Assembly (NCBI GenBank): GCA_038247555.1
Contig: JBBRUT010000004.1
Span: 1-64,000, forward strand
Source: JAHBXL01 sp038247555
Lineage (GTDB): Bacteria > Planctomycetota > Phycisphaerae > Phycisphaerales > UBA1924
Reading direction: 5' to 3'
Length of the DNA: 64,000 bases
Made by a program: the position numbers and the translations under genes. This document shows, in pieces, positions 54,308-63,116 of this stretch (positions are counted from its first letter, which is position 1; each line of letters opens with the position of its first letter). The notes beneath the pieces are model-generated. The model was not told the origin of the DNA, did not search any database, and saw nothing but the letters and a program-made list of their open reading frames with translations.

Positions 54308-55642
54308 TCAACCGACCTCCCACAAAAGTTTGGCCGGTGGCGTGCCTCCCCTTTCCTGACGCACAGCTGCAAAGTACACCATCGCCAGTGCGCTCATCAC
54401 ACTCCGCTGCCGCACATCGTCTCTCGACCCCGGGAACTGGAACCTCCTCGTTGCCACACCTCCAGCTCCCGCAAGTCCGATGAACACAGTTCCAACGGGC
54501 TTCGCTGGGCTCCCGCCGTCTGGGCCGGCGATTCCGGTAATGGAAACACACCAGCTCGCCACGAGTCGATCCCTTCCCCCCGCGGCCATTTCCGCCGCAC
54601 ACTCCGCGCTCACCGCCCCGTGCGCTGCCAAGGTCTCGGCCCGCACACCCGCCAGGCTTTGCTTCAAGTCGTTGGAGTACGTCAGTAGCCCGCCAGTGAA
54701 CGCCGCGGATGAGCCTGCGATCGCGGTCACTGCTCCGCCCAGCATCCCCCCCGTGCACGACTCCACCGCCGCAAGCGTCTCTCCACGCTGCCTGAGCAAC
54801 CCGACAACGCTCGCCGCGAGTGTCGGTTCCCCGCCCGCCACATCCGCAAACACATGTTCCCCCATGGCGTCATGGATGCGCTTCGCTACCGCATCAACCG
54901 CCGCATCCGCGGGCGCCGAGCCAAGCGGCCCACGATATCGAATCCGCCAAGTCAGCACACCCCCGCTCGCAGTGATCCCCACCTGCGGGCTCGCCTCTCT
55001 CGCCATGATCCCCGGCACACGCGAAGCCGCCTCCGCTTCCGGTAAGCCGATCAACTTCAGGAACCGCGTACGGATCGTCACCCCAGGCTCTGCTTGCAGC
55101 CGCGGCACGACCAGTGCATCCCACATCGGCTTCAGTTCTCCCGGCGGTCCGGGCAGGCAGAAAACGTCCGACCGAGCATGCGCCAAACCGACAGCGTTCG
55201 TCACCGTCGCAAACAACCCCGGCGCAGTACCGAAGTCGTTCCGTACACACTCCGCTGTTCGCGGCCGCAAAGCCTGCAACCGCTGCGCAGCCGAAACTTC
55301 CCGCCCTCGCGAGCGCAGTCGCTCTATCAGCCATCCCAGCGCAACCTCATCCTCCACCAGTTCATCCCCCAGCACCGCCGCCAGTGCATCGCGTGTCAGG
55401 TCATCGTCTGTCGGCCCCAGCCCGCCCGTACATACCACCAGCGGCGCGCAAGCGCACAGCCGCCGCAGCGCATCGGTCAATGCAGCCAGATCATCCCCAA
55501 CCGTGCCGTGCTCAACGGGCTCGATACCCGCGAGCATCAACCGCTCCGACAAGAGCTTGGAGTTGGTATCGAGCGTCTGCCCGCGAACCAGCTCATCCCC
55601 GATTCCGAGAATCGCTGCATGCGTGTGAATCACTTGGGCCAT
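54308..55642 (-). CDS. cinA: CinA-like protein (nicotinamide-nucleotide amidase family)
   Basis: CinA proteins repair or recycle NMN: the C-terminal domain removes the amide of nicotinamide mononucleotide and the N-terminal molybdopterin-binding-like (COG1058) domain has ADP-ribose pyrophosphatase activity in several bacteria. Both domains are present in 444 residues: GIGDELVRGQTLDTNSKLLS at the start, TGGLGPTDDDLTRDALA next, and the C-terminal ESCTGGMLGGAVTAIAGSS and SITGIAGPDGGS. The ATG at 55642 is clear. It lies on the strand opposite the acyl-CoA dehydrogenase. Confidence 0.94.
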   Translation of the reverse strand: MAQVIHTHAAILGIGDELVRGQTLDTNSKLLSERLMLAGIEPVEHGTVGDDLAALTDALRRLCACAPLVVCTGGLGPTDDDLTRDALAAVLGDELVEDEVALGWLIERLRSRGREVSAAQRLQALRPRTAECVRNDFGTAPGLFATVTNAVGLAHARSDVFCLPGPPGELKPMWDALVVPRLQAEPGVTIRTRFLKLIGLPEAEAASRVPGIMAREASPQVGITASGGVLTWRIRYRGPLGSAPADAAVDAVAKRIHDAMGEHVFADVAGGEPTLAASVVGLLRQRGETLAAVESCTGGMLGGAVTAIAGSSAAFTGGLLTYSNDLKQSLAGVRAETLAAHGAVSAECAAEMAAGGRDRLVASWCVSITGIAGPDGGSPAKPVGTVFIGLAGAGGVATRRFQFPGSRDDVRQRSVMSALAMVYFAAVRQERGGTPPAKLLWEVG

Positions 55643-55696
55643 GCCCAGACGTTAGGTACATCGCTTCAAATGGATTCGTCGCCGCGTGATCCAAGC

Positions 55697-56851
55697 TCAC
55701 TTTGTGTCGGGCTGCGGCCCCGTCGCTGCCGCCCGATACTCCTCGAGCTGCCTTTGCACGCGCGACACCGCCGCCGCACTTCCCCTCGATTCCGGACCTC
55801 GCATCACTTCCAGCGACCTCTCCGCCGCGGCGATCGCTCCGGGCACATCCCCAGCCCGGAACTTCGCCTGCCCGAGGGTCTCGTGCACCGCGGCGTTGGT
55901 GGGGCTGGCGAGTTGCACAGCCTTCTCTGAAAGCGTGACGACCAGCGCGTGATCGGGCGCTGACAATCCCGGCATCATCAAAATGGCCGACGCCAGAGAA
56001 TGCAGACCCAGGTCGCTTTCCTTGAACTCGCCGTCCATCGTCGCCCGCGTAAATGCGTACCCCTTCGCCTCATCCACGTTCAGGAGCATCCGCAGCTTCT
56101 GCCGAATCATGGCCACCCGCGTCGCCGAATCTGTCTCGAGCGCAAGCACCTGATCCATCAGCACCAAACCTTCCTGGTGCTTGCCCTGCTGCGCAAGCAG
56201 GTTGGCCCTCGCAAACAGCTCGTCCTTGGCCTGCTTCTCCGCCGCGGCGACTCTCGCTCTCGCCGCCTCGGCCTTGGCATCAAACCCGCCCGCGAGCACT
56301 TTCTCGAGCACCCCATCCATTCCCGAGAGCGGGTTGCCGATCCACGCGATGCGTCCCTGTCCATCAACGATGAACGCGGTGGGGATCGACCGTCGCCCCG
56401 CGGGCACCATCCAGTTGCGCACGATCGCGCCATCGCCATCCGCCGCAACGGTGTACTCCATCTCCGCGCCCTGTGAGTCGACGAACGATCGCGCATGAGC
56501 CACGCGAGCTTCAGCCGTATCAGCACGCTCCCAGCAGCTGATGCCGATGACGGTCAGTTTCTCCTTGTGCTTTGCCTGCAGCTCCGTCAGGTGCGGGATC
56601 CCGCGCTTGCACGGCCCGCACCATGTCGCCCACATCTCCACGATGTAGATGCGCCCGCTCTCGAACTTCTGGACTTCATCGCGCTTGAGCCACGTCAGCC
56701 CATCCAGCGACGGAGCGGCATCCCCTTCCGCCAGAACTTTCGCTGTCGCTGCGGGCGCGGGCGCACCGCCGCTTGCCTGACCAAACGTGGGCAGCACCAA
56801 CACCGTGGCGATCATCGCCGCGGCGAACGCACGAATCTCGAACTGTGCCAT
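55697..56851 (-). CDS. Periplasmic TlpA/ResA-like thioredoxin with C-terminal TPR-like region
   Basis: This 384-residue exported protein has a signal peptide (about 1-25) and a thioredoxin domain with CGPC at 78-81 in WATWCGPCKRG and a cis-proline in RRSIPTAFIVDGQG. It probably reduces periplasmic or cytochrome c thiols. The second half (about 195-375) is helical with repeats similar to tetratricopeptides (HETLGQAKFRAGDVPGAIAAAE). The ATG at 56851 gives the signal peptide; the reading frame upstream to 57139 is not coding-like. No ccm genes are in the window. Confidence 0.88.
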   Translation of the reverse strand: MAQFEIRAFAAAMIATVLVLPTFGQASGGAPAPAATAKVLAEGDAAPSLDGLTWLKRDEVQKFESGRIYIVEMWATWCGPCKRGIPHLTELQAKHKEKLTVIGISCWERADTAEARVAHARSFVDSQGAEMEYTVAADGDGAIVRNWMVPAGRRSIPTAFIVDGQGRIAWIGNPLSGMDGVLEKVLAGGFDAKAEAARARVAAAEKQAKDELFARANLLAQQGKHQEGLVLMDQVLALETDSATRVAMIRQKLRMLLNVDEAKGYAFTRATMDGEFKESDLGLHSLASAILMMPGLSAPDHALVVTLSEKAVQLASPTNAAVHETLGQAKFRAGDVPGAIAAAERSLEVMRGPESRGSAAAVSRVQRQLEEYRAAATGPQPDTK

Positions 56852-56952
56852 ACCCCAATCTACCCCGCAACACGCCTCAGGGCCGCATCCCCAGACCAAC
56901 CCGAGGCGCATTCCTTCACCTCGCGTCCGGTAACGCCCCCCACCACCGCAGG

Positions 56953-58524
56953 TCAGGCTCGCTCTGACTCGCTCGCCTGCGCCATGAAGCCGGTTCCCGG
57001 ATTGCCAACCGCGTGCACCGCCAGCGTGTTCGTCGTTCCCTGCTTCCCCAGCGGCGCGCCGGCCACCAGCACAATCGGGTCCCCCTTCTCCACCCATCCG
57101 AGTTCTAGCAGATCCATGTCCACCTCGAGGTTGAACCATGCCAACGTTGCTTCGCGTTTGGCGGGCAGTTCCATCAGCCGCGGCGTCACACCCCGCAGAA
57201 GCGCCATCCGCCGCACCTCGCGTTCATCAGACGAGTACGCCACCACCGGGATCGGTAGCCCGGTCTGCGACAGGTACCGCGCCGTGCCGCCATGCTGCGA
57301 CCAGCACACGACCAGACGCGCGCCGACATCCATCGACACGTGCCACGCGCCGTGCGCGAGCGCGGCCGTGCGGTATCTGGATTCCCGCAGGCGCCGGCTC
57401 GGACTCGGCGCTGTACACCGCTCGGCGATACGGGTCTCCGCGACGCCCACGATTCGCCGCATGGTCTCCACAACCAGCGTCGGATGCTTCCCGGTCGCGG
57501 TCTCGGCCGAGAGCATCACCGCATCCGCCCCATCGAAGATCGCATTCGCGACGTCCGTGGCCTCGGCACGCGTTGGCGTCGACGCGGTGATCATCGATTC
57601 GAGCATCTGCGTGGCCACGATGCACGGCTTGCCCCATTCATCGCACTTCTCCAGCAGCATCTTCTGCACCACGGGCACCTCGGCGATGTCCATCTCTACG
57701 CCCAGATCGCCGCGGGCGACCATGATCGCATCCGACGCCTCCATGATCGCGTCGATGTCCTTGAGCGCCTGGGGCTGCTCGATCTTTGAGACGACCGGGA
57801 TCATCGAACCATCGCCAAAGCGATCCATCGACTTGTCGATCGGGCACATGTTCGCCAGAGCGGCCTTGAGCTTCTTGACTTCATCCGCGCGGCGCACGAA
57901 CGAAAGCGCGAGGAAATCGAGCCCCTGCGACACCGCCCACTCGACGCACTCCCAGTCCTGCGCGGTGATCGCTTCATCGCGCACATCGCTGTCGGGCAGG
58001 TTGATCCCCTTGCGGCTCGTGACCAGCCCCCCAACGAGCACGCGGCAACGAAGCACATCTTCGGGATCCCCGGTTTCCCTCTCGACCGCAAGCAGCCGCA
58101 GCAGCCCGTCGTTGATCAGCACACGATGACCCGGCTCGACATCTCGCGCCAGCGGGAAGTCCGAGGGCAGGACATCCACGCTCGCCGATGCACACTTCTT
58201 CGCTGTCTCGTATGCCGCGCCCGCGAGCGCCAGCAGCACATCGCGTCCAACCAGAAGCTCGATGCCGGGCGGGTCGAGCTTCCCCACGCGGATCTTCGGG
58301 CCCTGCAAGTCGCCGAGAATCGCCACCGGCTGCTCCAGCCGATGCGCCACCTCCCGCACCGTCGCCACGCGTTTGGCGTGATCCTCAAACGACCCGTGCG
58401 AGAAGTTCACGCGGAAGATTGCCACGCCCGCATTGATCAACTTCTCGACCATCTCCGGCGAATCCGAAGCCGGGCCGATGGTGGCGACGATCTTCGACAG
58501 CGTGGGTGAAGGCCTCTTGTGCAT
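56953..58524 (-). CDS. pyk: Pyruvate kinase
   Basis: This glycolytic enzyme converts phosphoenolpyruvate and ADP to pyruvate and ATP. It has 523 residues. Landmarks are TIGPASDSPEMVEKLI, FRVNFSHGS, the ADP/metal strand GDLQGPKIRVG, the catalytic-lysine region VSKIEQPQAL, the active-site MVARGDLGVE and TQMLESMI. The C-terminal allosteric domain is present but carries a modified end (GNPGTGFMAQASE). The ATG at 58524 is the natural start. It stands alone. Confidence 0.96.
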   Translation of the reverse strand: MHKRPSPTLSKIVATIGPASDSPEMVEKLINAGVAIFRVNFSHGSFEDHAKRVATVREVAHRLEQPVAILGDLQGPKIRVGKLDPPGIELLVGRDVLLALAGAAYETAKKCASASVDVLPSDFPLARDVEPGHRVLINDGLLRLLAVERETGDPEDVLRCRVLVGGLVTSRKGINLPDSDVRDEAITAQDWECVEWAVSQGLDFLALSFVRRADEVKKLKAALANMCPIDKSMDRFGDGSMIPVVSKIEQPQALKDIDAIMEASDAIMVARGDLGVEMDIAEVPVVQKMLLEKCDEWGKPCIVATQMLESMITASTPTRAEATDVANAIFDGADAVMLSAETATGKHPTLVVETMRRIVGVAETRIAERCTAPSPSRRLRESRYRTAALAHGAWHVSMDVGARLVVCWSQHGGTARYLSQTGLPIPVVAYSSDEREVRRMALLRGVTPRLMELPAKREATLAWFNLEVDMDLLELGWVEKGDPIVLVAGAPLGKQGTTNTLAVHAVGNPGTGFMAQASESERA

Positions 58525-58636
58525 CCGCTCAGAGTATCACCTTCCGATCACGGAGAGCGCCGCCGCTTCTGCCTGATCGGCAGGCGCGTCGACGTCTATC
58601 CGCACGCGGCAGCCGGCGCACGCCGCGGAAGGCTGC

Positions 58637-59608
58637 TCAGCCGGCGCGTCGGAACAGATCGAGGAACCTGTCCTCATATTGCTTGAACACGCCCAGGCGG
58701 TCGAGTTCATGCTTGAGGTCCATCGCCTTTCCCGGGTCCTTCTTGGTGGAATCGAACAACTCTTCGAGCTTTCGCCTGGCAGGCAAGTCGAGGCCCGGGT
58801 GCTTTGCCCGGGCCGGAGTCTCCTCGCCGGGTGCACCGTCCTCTGCTTCATCGTCCTCGTCGCCTGCCAGATCATCGAGCTTGAGCGGCTCGGTCGACCC
58901 CGATTGCATGCGCTCGCGAAGCTGGATGAGCAGACGGTTCACGCGCTCGGCGTGCCCATTCAACTCGGTGAGGTCGATCTCGATTCCGGTGAGCTTGGTG
59001 AATGCGGCGATGACCGCGCTGGCCGCGCTCGGGTTGGCGATCTGCGCGGCGTAGTACGGGATCTCGCCAAGCAGGCAGGCCCCGGGCAGTCCCCCTACCG
59101 ATGCCGCGCCCACCATCAGGCCGTTCATGCCACCGATCTCGCCTTCGCTCAGCGGGTCGATGCCCGCCGCGGTAAGCTCATCGATCATCTCGGTGGTGGT
59201 CGCCGCGCCAAACACCCGCGGCTCCTGTGTGGGCTCGAGCTGCGTCGCAACGGAGGCGAAGGTCAGAACGTGATCCGCTCCGTCAGCACGCGCACGGTCG
59301 AGCAGGTCCCGCGCGTGGGACATCCCACGACTGTCGGGCTGCGCCTCGCCGATCAGCACCGTGACCGTGGGGCCATCATCGCCAACTTTGCCGGAGTACA
59401 GCATGGTTGAAGGCGGCGTGGGCACCTGGATGTGACCGCCGCGAACCATCACCGCGCCGATCTCGACTCTGCCTGCGCCGTCAATTACGGCGACAGGCTC
59501 AAGGCGGAGCTTCTTGACGAGGTATCCGCACGCGATCACCGCGACGTTGCTCATCCCGGGCCAACCGGCCACAAGCCAGTGCCGCGTGAGTTTATTCTCA
59601 TTGCTCAT
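58637..59608 (-). CDS. PAC2-family protein (proteasome assembly chaperone-like fold)
   Basis: The 323-residue protein has a PAC2 domain (TRHWLVAGWPGMSNVAVIACGYLV at the start, then GIGGMNGL-like EIGGMNGLMVGAASVGGLPG). Bacterial members are often found near proteasome or metabolic genes and their role is not settled. Residues about 245-275 are a very acidic linker (GDEDDEAEDGAPGEE), followed by a basic helical tail that might bind a partner. The ATG at 59608 has only a weak GGGGTG upstream. No proteasome genes are seen here. Confidence 0.82.
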   Translation of the reverse strand: MSNENKLTRHWLVAGWPGMSNVAVIACGYLVKKLRLEPVAVIDGAGRVEIGAVMVRGGHIQVPTPPSTMLYSGKVGDDGPTVTVLIGEAQPDSRGMSHARDLLDRARADGADHVLTFASVATQLEPTQEPRVFGAATTTEMIDELTAAGIDPLSEGEIGGMNGLMVGAASVGGLPGACLLGEIPYYAAQIANPSAASAVIAAFTKLTGIEIDLTELNGHAERVNRLLIQLRERMQSGSTEPLKLDDLAGDEDDEAEDGAPGEETPARAKHPGLDLPARRKLEELFDSTKKDPGKAMDLKHELDRLGVFKQYEDRFLDLFRRAG

Positions 59609-59640
59609 ACCGCACCCCTTCACTGCCCCGCCCGATGCTC

Positions 59641-59659
59641 GACTGCCACCTCGGCAGTC
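59641..59659. terminator. Hairpin between the PAC2 gene and the binding-protein gene
   Basis: GACTGCC (59641-59647) pairs perfectly with GGCAGTC (59653-59659) around ACCTC. There is no uridine run on either strand, so it may be a weak terminator or a leader hairpin of the PAC2 transcript. Confidence 0.3.
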
Positions 59660-59810
59660 ATTTGGAGGATCTACGCACCAGCGACGGTTCTTGTGCAACG
59701 GGGGTGCCAGATCTCTACCAGGATTTCGAGGGTCCTCTGAATCAGAGAACACTCAATGTGCGGAAGAGTCCGGGGTCGTTGCGGCGGGGATACTCCGGCA
59801 AGGCGTTCGA

Positions 59811-61409
59811 TCATTCTGCGGGAGGCGAGCCAGACTGATGGCGTGCCATGCGGACCACCGCGGCGTACTGACTCGCGAAAAACTTGGTGTACTGGATCTG
59901 TGCGCGGCGGCCGCGTTCGGGGTCGCGCCAGCGTTTGACGTCGGCGCTGATGGCCTTGTAGTTCGCTTGGGTGAACTCCAGTTCACTGCCGTCGGCCATT
60001 GCGTGTCTGGGCATGGCGTAGAACGTTGATTCCAGTTCCGCGAGGACGCCGGGGGAGAACGCGCCGGCTTTCTCGGCGGCGCGGGCATCGTTGAGCACGC
60101 GCCAGGCGTGGCGGCACTCATCGGCGGTATCGATTCCGAAGGCGGCCATCATGGGGGCGATCGCATCGCGCCAGCCGCGGCCGGGGACATCGCTTGCGGC
60201 TTCAAATGGGTTGGACTTGTCGACCATGCGGTCGAGGTACTGCTGGTACATGATGCGGCGGACGGGCATGCGGCGGAGTTCGTAGACCTTTGGGCCGAGG
60301 CCGTCGGCGGGTTCGCCGCCGAGCGCGGCGTGGGAACGGAACTGCCAGAGCGCCTGTGCTTCGATGCTCATGCAGAACTCGACGAAGCGGCGCGAGGTTT
60401 CGTAATCGGTGCAGCCGTTGAGGATGGTGACAGGGTCGGCATCGATGTAGACTGCGCCTTCGGGGTCGACGTAGCCGACGCGGGCTGAGTCGGGGTCTTC
60501 GCCGGGGCGGAGGACAAACTGGGACTGGCCGCGGCCGTAGAAATCGATCGCGAGGCCGGCGGCGGCTTCGCCCTGGCTGACATCAACGGGTGGGCGGGTG
60601 CTGGCGGAGGCGAAGTAGCGGGCGTTGCCGCAGAGCTCGCGGAGGGTGCGCCAGCCGGACCAGCCTTCCTTGTTGAGGATGGACTCGTAGGTGGTGGTGA
60701 TGGAGCCGGAGAGACGGCCATCGGCGAGGGCGAGCATGTTGAAGTATGCGGGGTCGCAGAGATCCTTGAAGCTGCGGGGTTCGGGGACGCCGAGCTTGCG
60801 GCAGGTGTCGCGGTTGTAGACGATGCCGAAACCGGAGAGCGCGGTGCCGAGCCAGACCTGGCCGGGGTCGTAGAGCTGCTGCACACCGATTTTGTTCTCG
60901 CCGTACCAGTCATCGAGCTGCTGCTGGGTGAAGCCGGCTGCGCGGCCGAGCTTGTAGCTGACATCGGCACCGGCGACTTTGGCGGGCTTGGCCTGGGCCA
61001 TCTTGCCGTGCTCAAATGAACCGCCGCCGAAGAAAATATCGGCACCTGCGCTGCCGGGAGCGAAGCGGCCATCGGCAGCAAGCTGCCCCCCCCCCTGGCG
61101 GATGGCGGCCTCGGCCTGGGCTTCGATCTGCTTGACGATCTCGCTGGTGCCGCCGGGGACGCGCCAGTCGATGCGCGCGCCCTTTCCATGGTGGGCGCGG
61201 TGCCAGGTGTCGAAGGCGGCGGCGAACTCGAGCCGGATCTGCTCGACGTGCGGGGTGACGATGACGAGGGAGGCGACTGCTTCGCCATCGGCGCCGGGGG
61301 TGCGGAACGCGGCCTCAGCGCTGCCATCGGAGCGCGCGAGGGAACGGACGAGCAGGGGGAGCGCGAGGACGAGCACGAAGGCGATGGCGACAAAGAGGCG
61401 GGTGCGCAT
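59811..61409 (-). CDS. ABC-type extracellular solute-binding protein
   Basis: The 532-residue protein starts with a hydrophobic signal anchor (FVAIAFVLVLALPLLVRSLA) and then a family 1-type binding protein body (SLVIVTPHVEQIRLEFAAAF ... FGIVYNRDTCRKLG ... ILNGCTDYETSRRFVEF). The layout resembles ferric-iron or polyamine-type binding proteins, which end with about 100 extra helical residues here. No lipobox is visible. No permease or ATPase lies adjacent in the window, so the ligand is unknown. The ATG at 61409 is clear. Confidence 0.78.
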   Translation of the reverse strand: MRTRLFVAIAFVLVLALPLLVRSLARSDGSAEAAFRTPGADGEAVASLVIVTPHVEQIRLEFAAAFDTWHRAHHGKGARIDWRVPGGTSEIVKQIEAQAEAAIRQGGGQLAADGRFAPGSAGADIFFGGGSFEHGKMAQAKPAKVAGADVSYKLGRAAGFTQQQLDDWYGENKIGVQQLYDPGQVWLGTALSGFGIVYNRDTCRKLGVPEPRSFKDLCDPAYFNMLALADGRLSGSITTTYESILNKEGWSGWRTLRELCGNARYFASASTRPPVDVSQGEAAAGLAIDFYGRGQSQFVLRPGEDPDSARVGYVDPEGAVYIDADPVTILNGCTDYETSRRFVEFCMSIEAQALWQFRSHAALGGEPADGLGPKVYELRRMPVRRIMYQQYLDRMVDKSNPFEAASDVPGRGWRDAIAPMMAAFGIDTADECRHAWRVLNDARAAEKAGAFSPGVLAELESTFYAMPRHAMADGSELEFTQANYKAISADVKRWRDPERGRRAQIQYTKFFASQYAAVVRMARHQSGSPPAE

Positions 61410-61503
61410 GCCGCGAGTTTACGCGGGGCATGCGGCGGCGACCGCCTGGGCGCGGCGAGACATCCGTGAGGATTTGTTCGCGGAGCAGAACGCCTGTCGA
61501 ATG

Positions 61504-62634
61504 TCAGGGGCCGGGGCCTGAAGCGGCTGCGACCGCAAAGTCGTGGCCGAACTCGATTGCGCGGCGCTGGGCGCGGTTGGGTCGCCTTGAAGGTGGCAAC
61601 GCCGTCATTGACGGGATAACGGAGGGCAGGCGGGAAGTGCTGGGCGCGGCCGCGCCGGCTTCAACCACATTCGCCTCAGGCTGGCGGGGCGCGAGATCGC
61701 GAGGCTCGAGCTTGGGGGTTTGTGGGAGGGGCGAGGGGCCGGGGGGAACTGGTGCAGAGGGAGCGTGGAAACTGGTGGGGGCTGGGCGCGGAGATGGATC
61801 GCGATGAATCGAGCCGGAGAAGGGTTTGAAGAAGTCGAGCGGGGAGGGAATGCGTGTGGCCGCGGCGGGGAGAGACTGGGGCCGGAGCGGGCCAGGTGCC
61901 TGCGGTTGTGCCTGCGGCGAGATATCGCTCATCGGACGGGTTGAAGAGAGCGAAGCGGATGCGGCGGGCTGTGCAGCGCGTTCGCGTGCGGGCGCGCCGG
62001 CGGTGGCGGGGTCCGGGAGGCGGGCGATTCGGAGGAGGAGGTAGGAGGCGGAGAGCGCGATGCGCTGGCGGCGGAGGCGGAAAACTTGGCCGCGGTTCGG
62101 GCCGTCGTGGTCATTGCGCTCGATGGGGAAGAGCGTCTGGCGGTGCGGGGCTTCGGGGGTTGAGGTCTCGGCGAGGGTTCGCTTGAGGGAGTGCACGACT
62201 TCGGGGAGCGCGGTGGTTGCGCCGAGGCGCGCGGCGGAGGCGACGGCGCGAGAGAGCTCGGTGAGCTGCTGCTGGGTGCCCGGCTGGAGGAGCCAGAGGG
62301 TGAACTGGGGGAAGGGGATGTTGTGGGCCGCGGCGATCTGGGTGAGGGAGCGGGTGGCGGCGGCGATTTCGGAGAGGAGGGAGGCGGCATCGGGCGCGGC
62401 GCGGGGTGCTGCCGGGGAGGGAGCGGGGGTGGAGGCAAACTGTGTGGCCGCGGCGGGATGCGCGAGGGGTTGTGGGGGCCGATGCGGCGCGGGCTGGGCA
62501 GGAGAGGGGGCGGCGTGCGGGGGCCTTGGCCAGCCCTGGCGTGTGGGGGCGACCCCCGGACCGTGGGGGGCACGGGGCGATGGGGCCGACGGGAGGGCCT
62601 GGGGCTCGAAGGGGATGGCCGCGGCGGCGGGCAT
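61504..62634 (-). CDS. Pro/Ala-rich protein of unknown function with small helical core
   Basis: The 376-residue protein from ATG 62634 is mostly low-complexity Pro/Ala/Ser. Only about 120 residues (roughly 75-195) look folded: SLLSEIAAATRSLTQIAAAH, then a helix with NIPFPQFTLWLLQPGTQQQL, and later RRQRIALSASYLLLRIARLP. No known family is recognised. The frame stays open upstream to 63327 and an in-frame ATG at 62970 could give a 488-residue form. That part crosses strong hairpins, so I prefer 62634. It has a consensus promoter just upstream (62645-62673). Confidence 0.55.
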   Translation of the reverse strand: MPAAAAIPFEPQALPSAPSPRAPHGPGVAPTRQGWPRPPHAAPSPAQPAPHRPPQPLAHPAAATQFASTPAPSPAAPRAAPDAASLLSEIAAATRSLTQIAAAHNIPFPQFTLWLLQPGTQQQLTELSRAVASAARLGATTALPEVVHSLKRTLAETSTPEAPHRQTLFPIERNDHDGPNRGQVFRLRRQRIALSASYLLLRIARLPDPATAGAPARERAAQPAASASLSSTRPMSDISPQAQPQAPGPLRPQSLPAAATRIPSPLDFFKPFSGSIHRDPSPRPAPTSFHAPSAPVPPGPSPLPQTPKLEPRDLAPRQPEANVVEAGAAAPSTSRLPSVIPSMTALPPSRRPNRAQRRAIEFGHDFAVAAASGPGP

Positions 62635-62644
62635 GATTGGTTTT

Positions 62645-62673
62645 AGTATGGCGTACGGACACCAAGCTGTCAA
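62645..62673 (-). promoter_or_regulatory. Strong sigma-70-like promoter A (minus strand)
   Basis: TTGACA (62673-62668) and CATACT (62650-62645) are spaced by 17 bases. The predicted start near 62638 is only about four bases before the ATG of the Pro/Ala-rich gene, which implies a nearly leaderless transcript. A second copy lies at 62977-63005. Confidence 0.65.
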
Positions 62674-62850
62674 GGGTTGTATTTGGATTTTGATAGATTG
62701 TGGAGAAGGCGAGGAAGGCCTCGCGCCGAGGTGCGAAGACGCAGAGGGAGGACGGCCGCGAATAGAGGCGGGGGAGAGTGGGAAGTGGGAGAGTTGGAGG
62801 TGGAAAGAGGGAGGTGTGGGAGGTCGAGTCGGAATCAAAAAGCTGCGCGC

Positions 62851-62976
62851 AAGACCACCTGTTGTTGGGTGGTATTTTGTTCGAGAAAGAGCAGCACCGA
62901 GGTCGCCCCAAAGCTGGCGACCTCGGTGGCACTTGCCGGGTGACGCGGAGTTGGTCCCCTCGAAGAACATGGGGAC
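62851..62976 (-). ncRNA. Candidate hairpin-rich small RNA downstream of promoter B
   Basis: Promoter B predicts a start near 62970. The transcript would contain GTCCCC (62976-62971) facing GGGGAC, then a perfect 13-bp hairpin (CACCGAGGTCGCC 62895-62907 with GGCGACCTCGGTG 62916-62928, eight-base loop), and ACCACC/GGTGGT at 62854-62873. On the plus strand the last hairpin is followed by ATTTTGTT and could also be a terminator in that direction. No conserved motif of tmRNA, RNase P, SRP or 6S RNA is seen. Alternatively this is a coded extension of the gene at 61504. Confidence 0.35.
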
Positions 62977-63005
62977 AGTATGGCTTATGGACGGGTGATT
63001 GTCAA
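62977..63005 (-). promoter_or_regulatory. Strong sigma-70-like promoter B (minus strand)
   Basis: TTGACA (63005-63000) and CATACT (62982-62977) are spaced by 17 bases. It shares CCC before the -35 and GTCCRTAMGC in the spacer with promoter A, 332 bases away in the same orientation. Confidence 0.6.
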
Positions 63006-63116
63006 GGGATTTGTTTGGGATGTGGAAGGATGCTGCAAGTGGTTGGTGGGGAGGGGGATAGGGCCCAGGGGGCCGAGAGGACCGATCGGTCGGATAGCTG
63101 AGAGACGCGGATGCCA

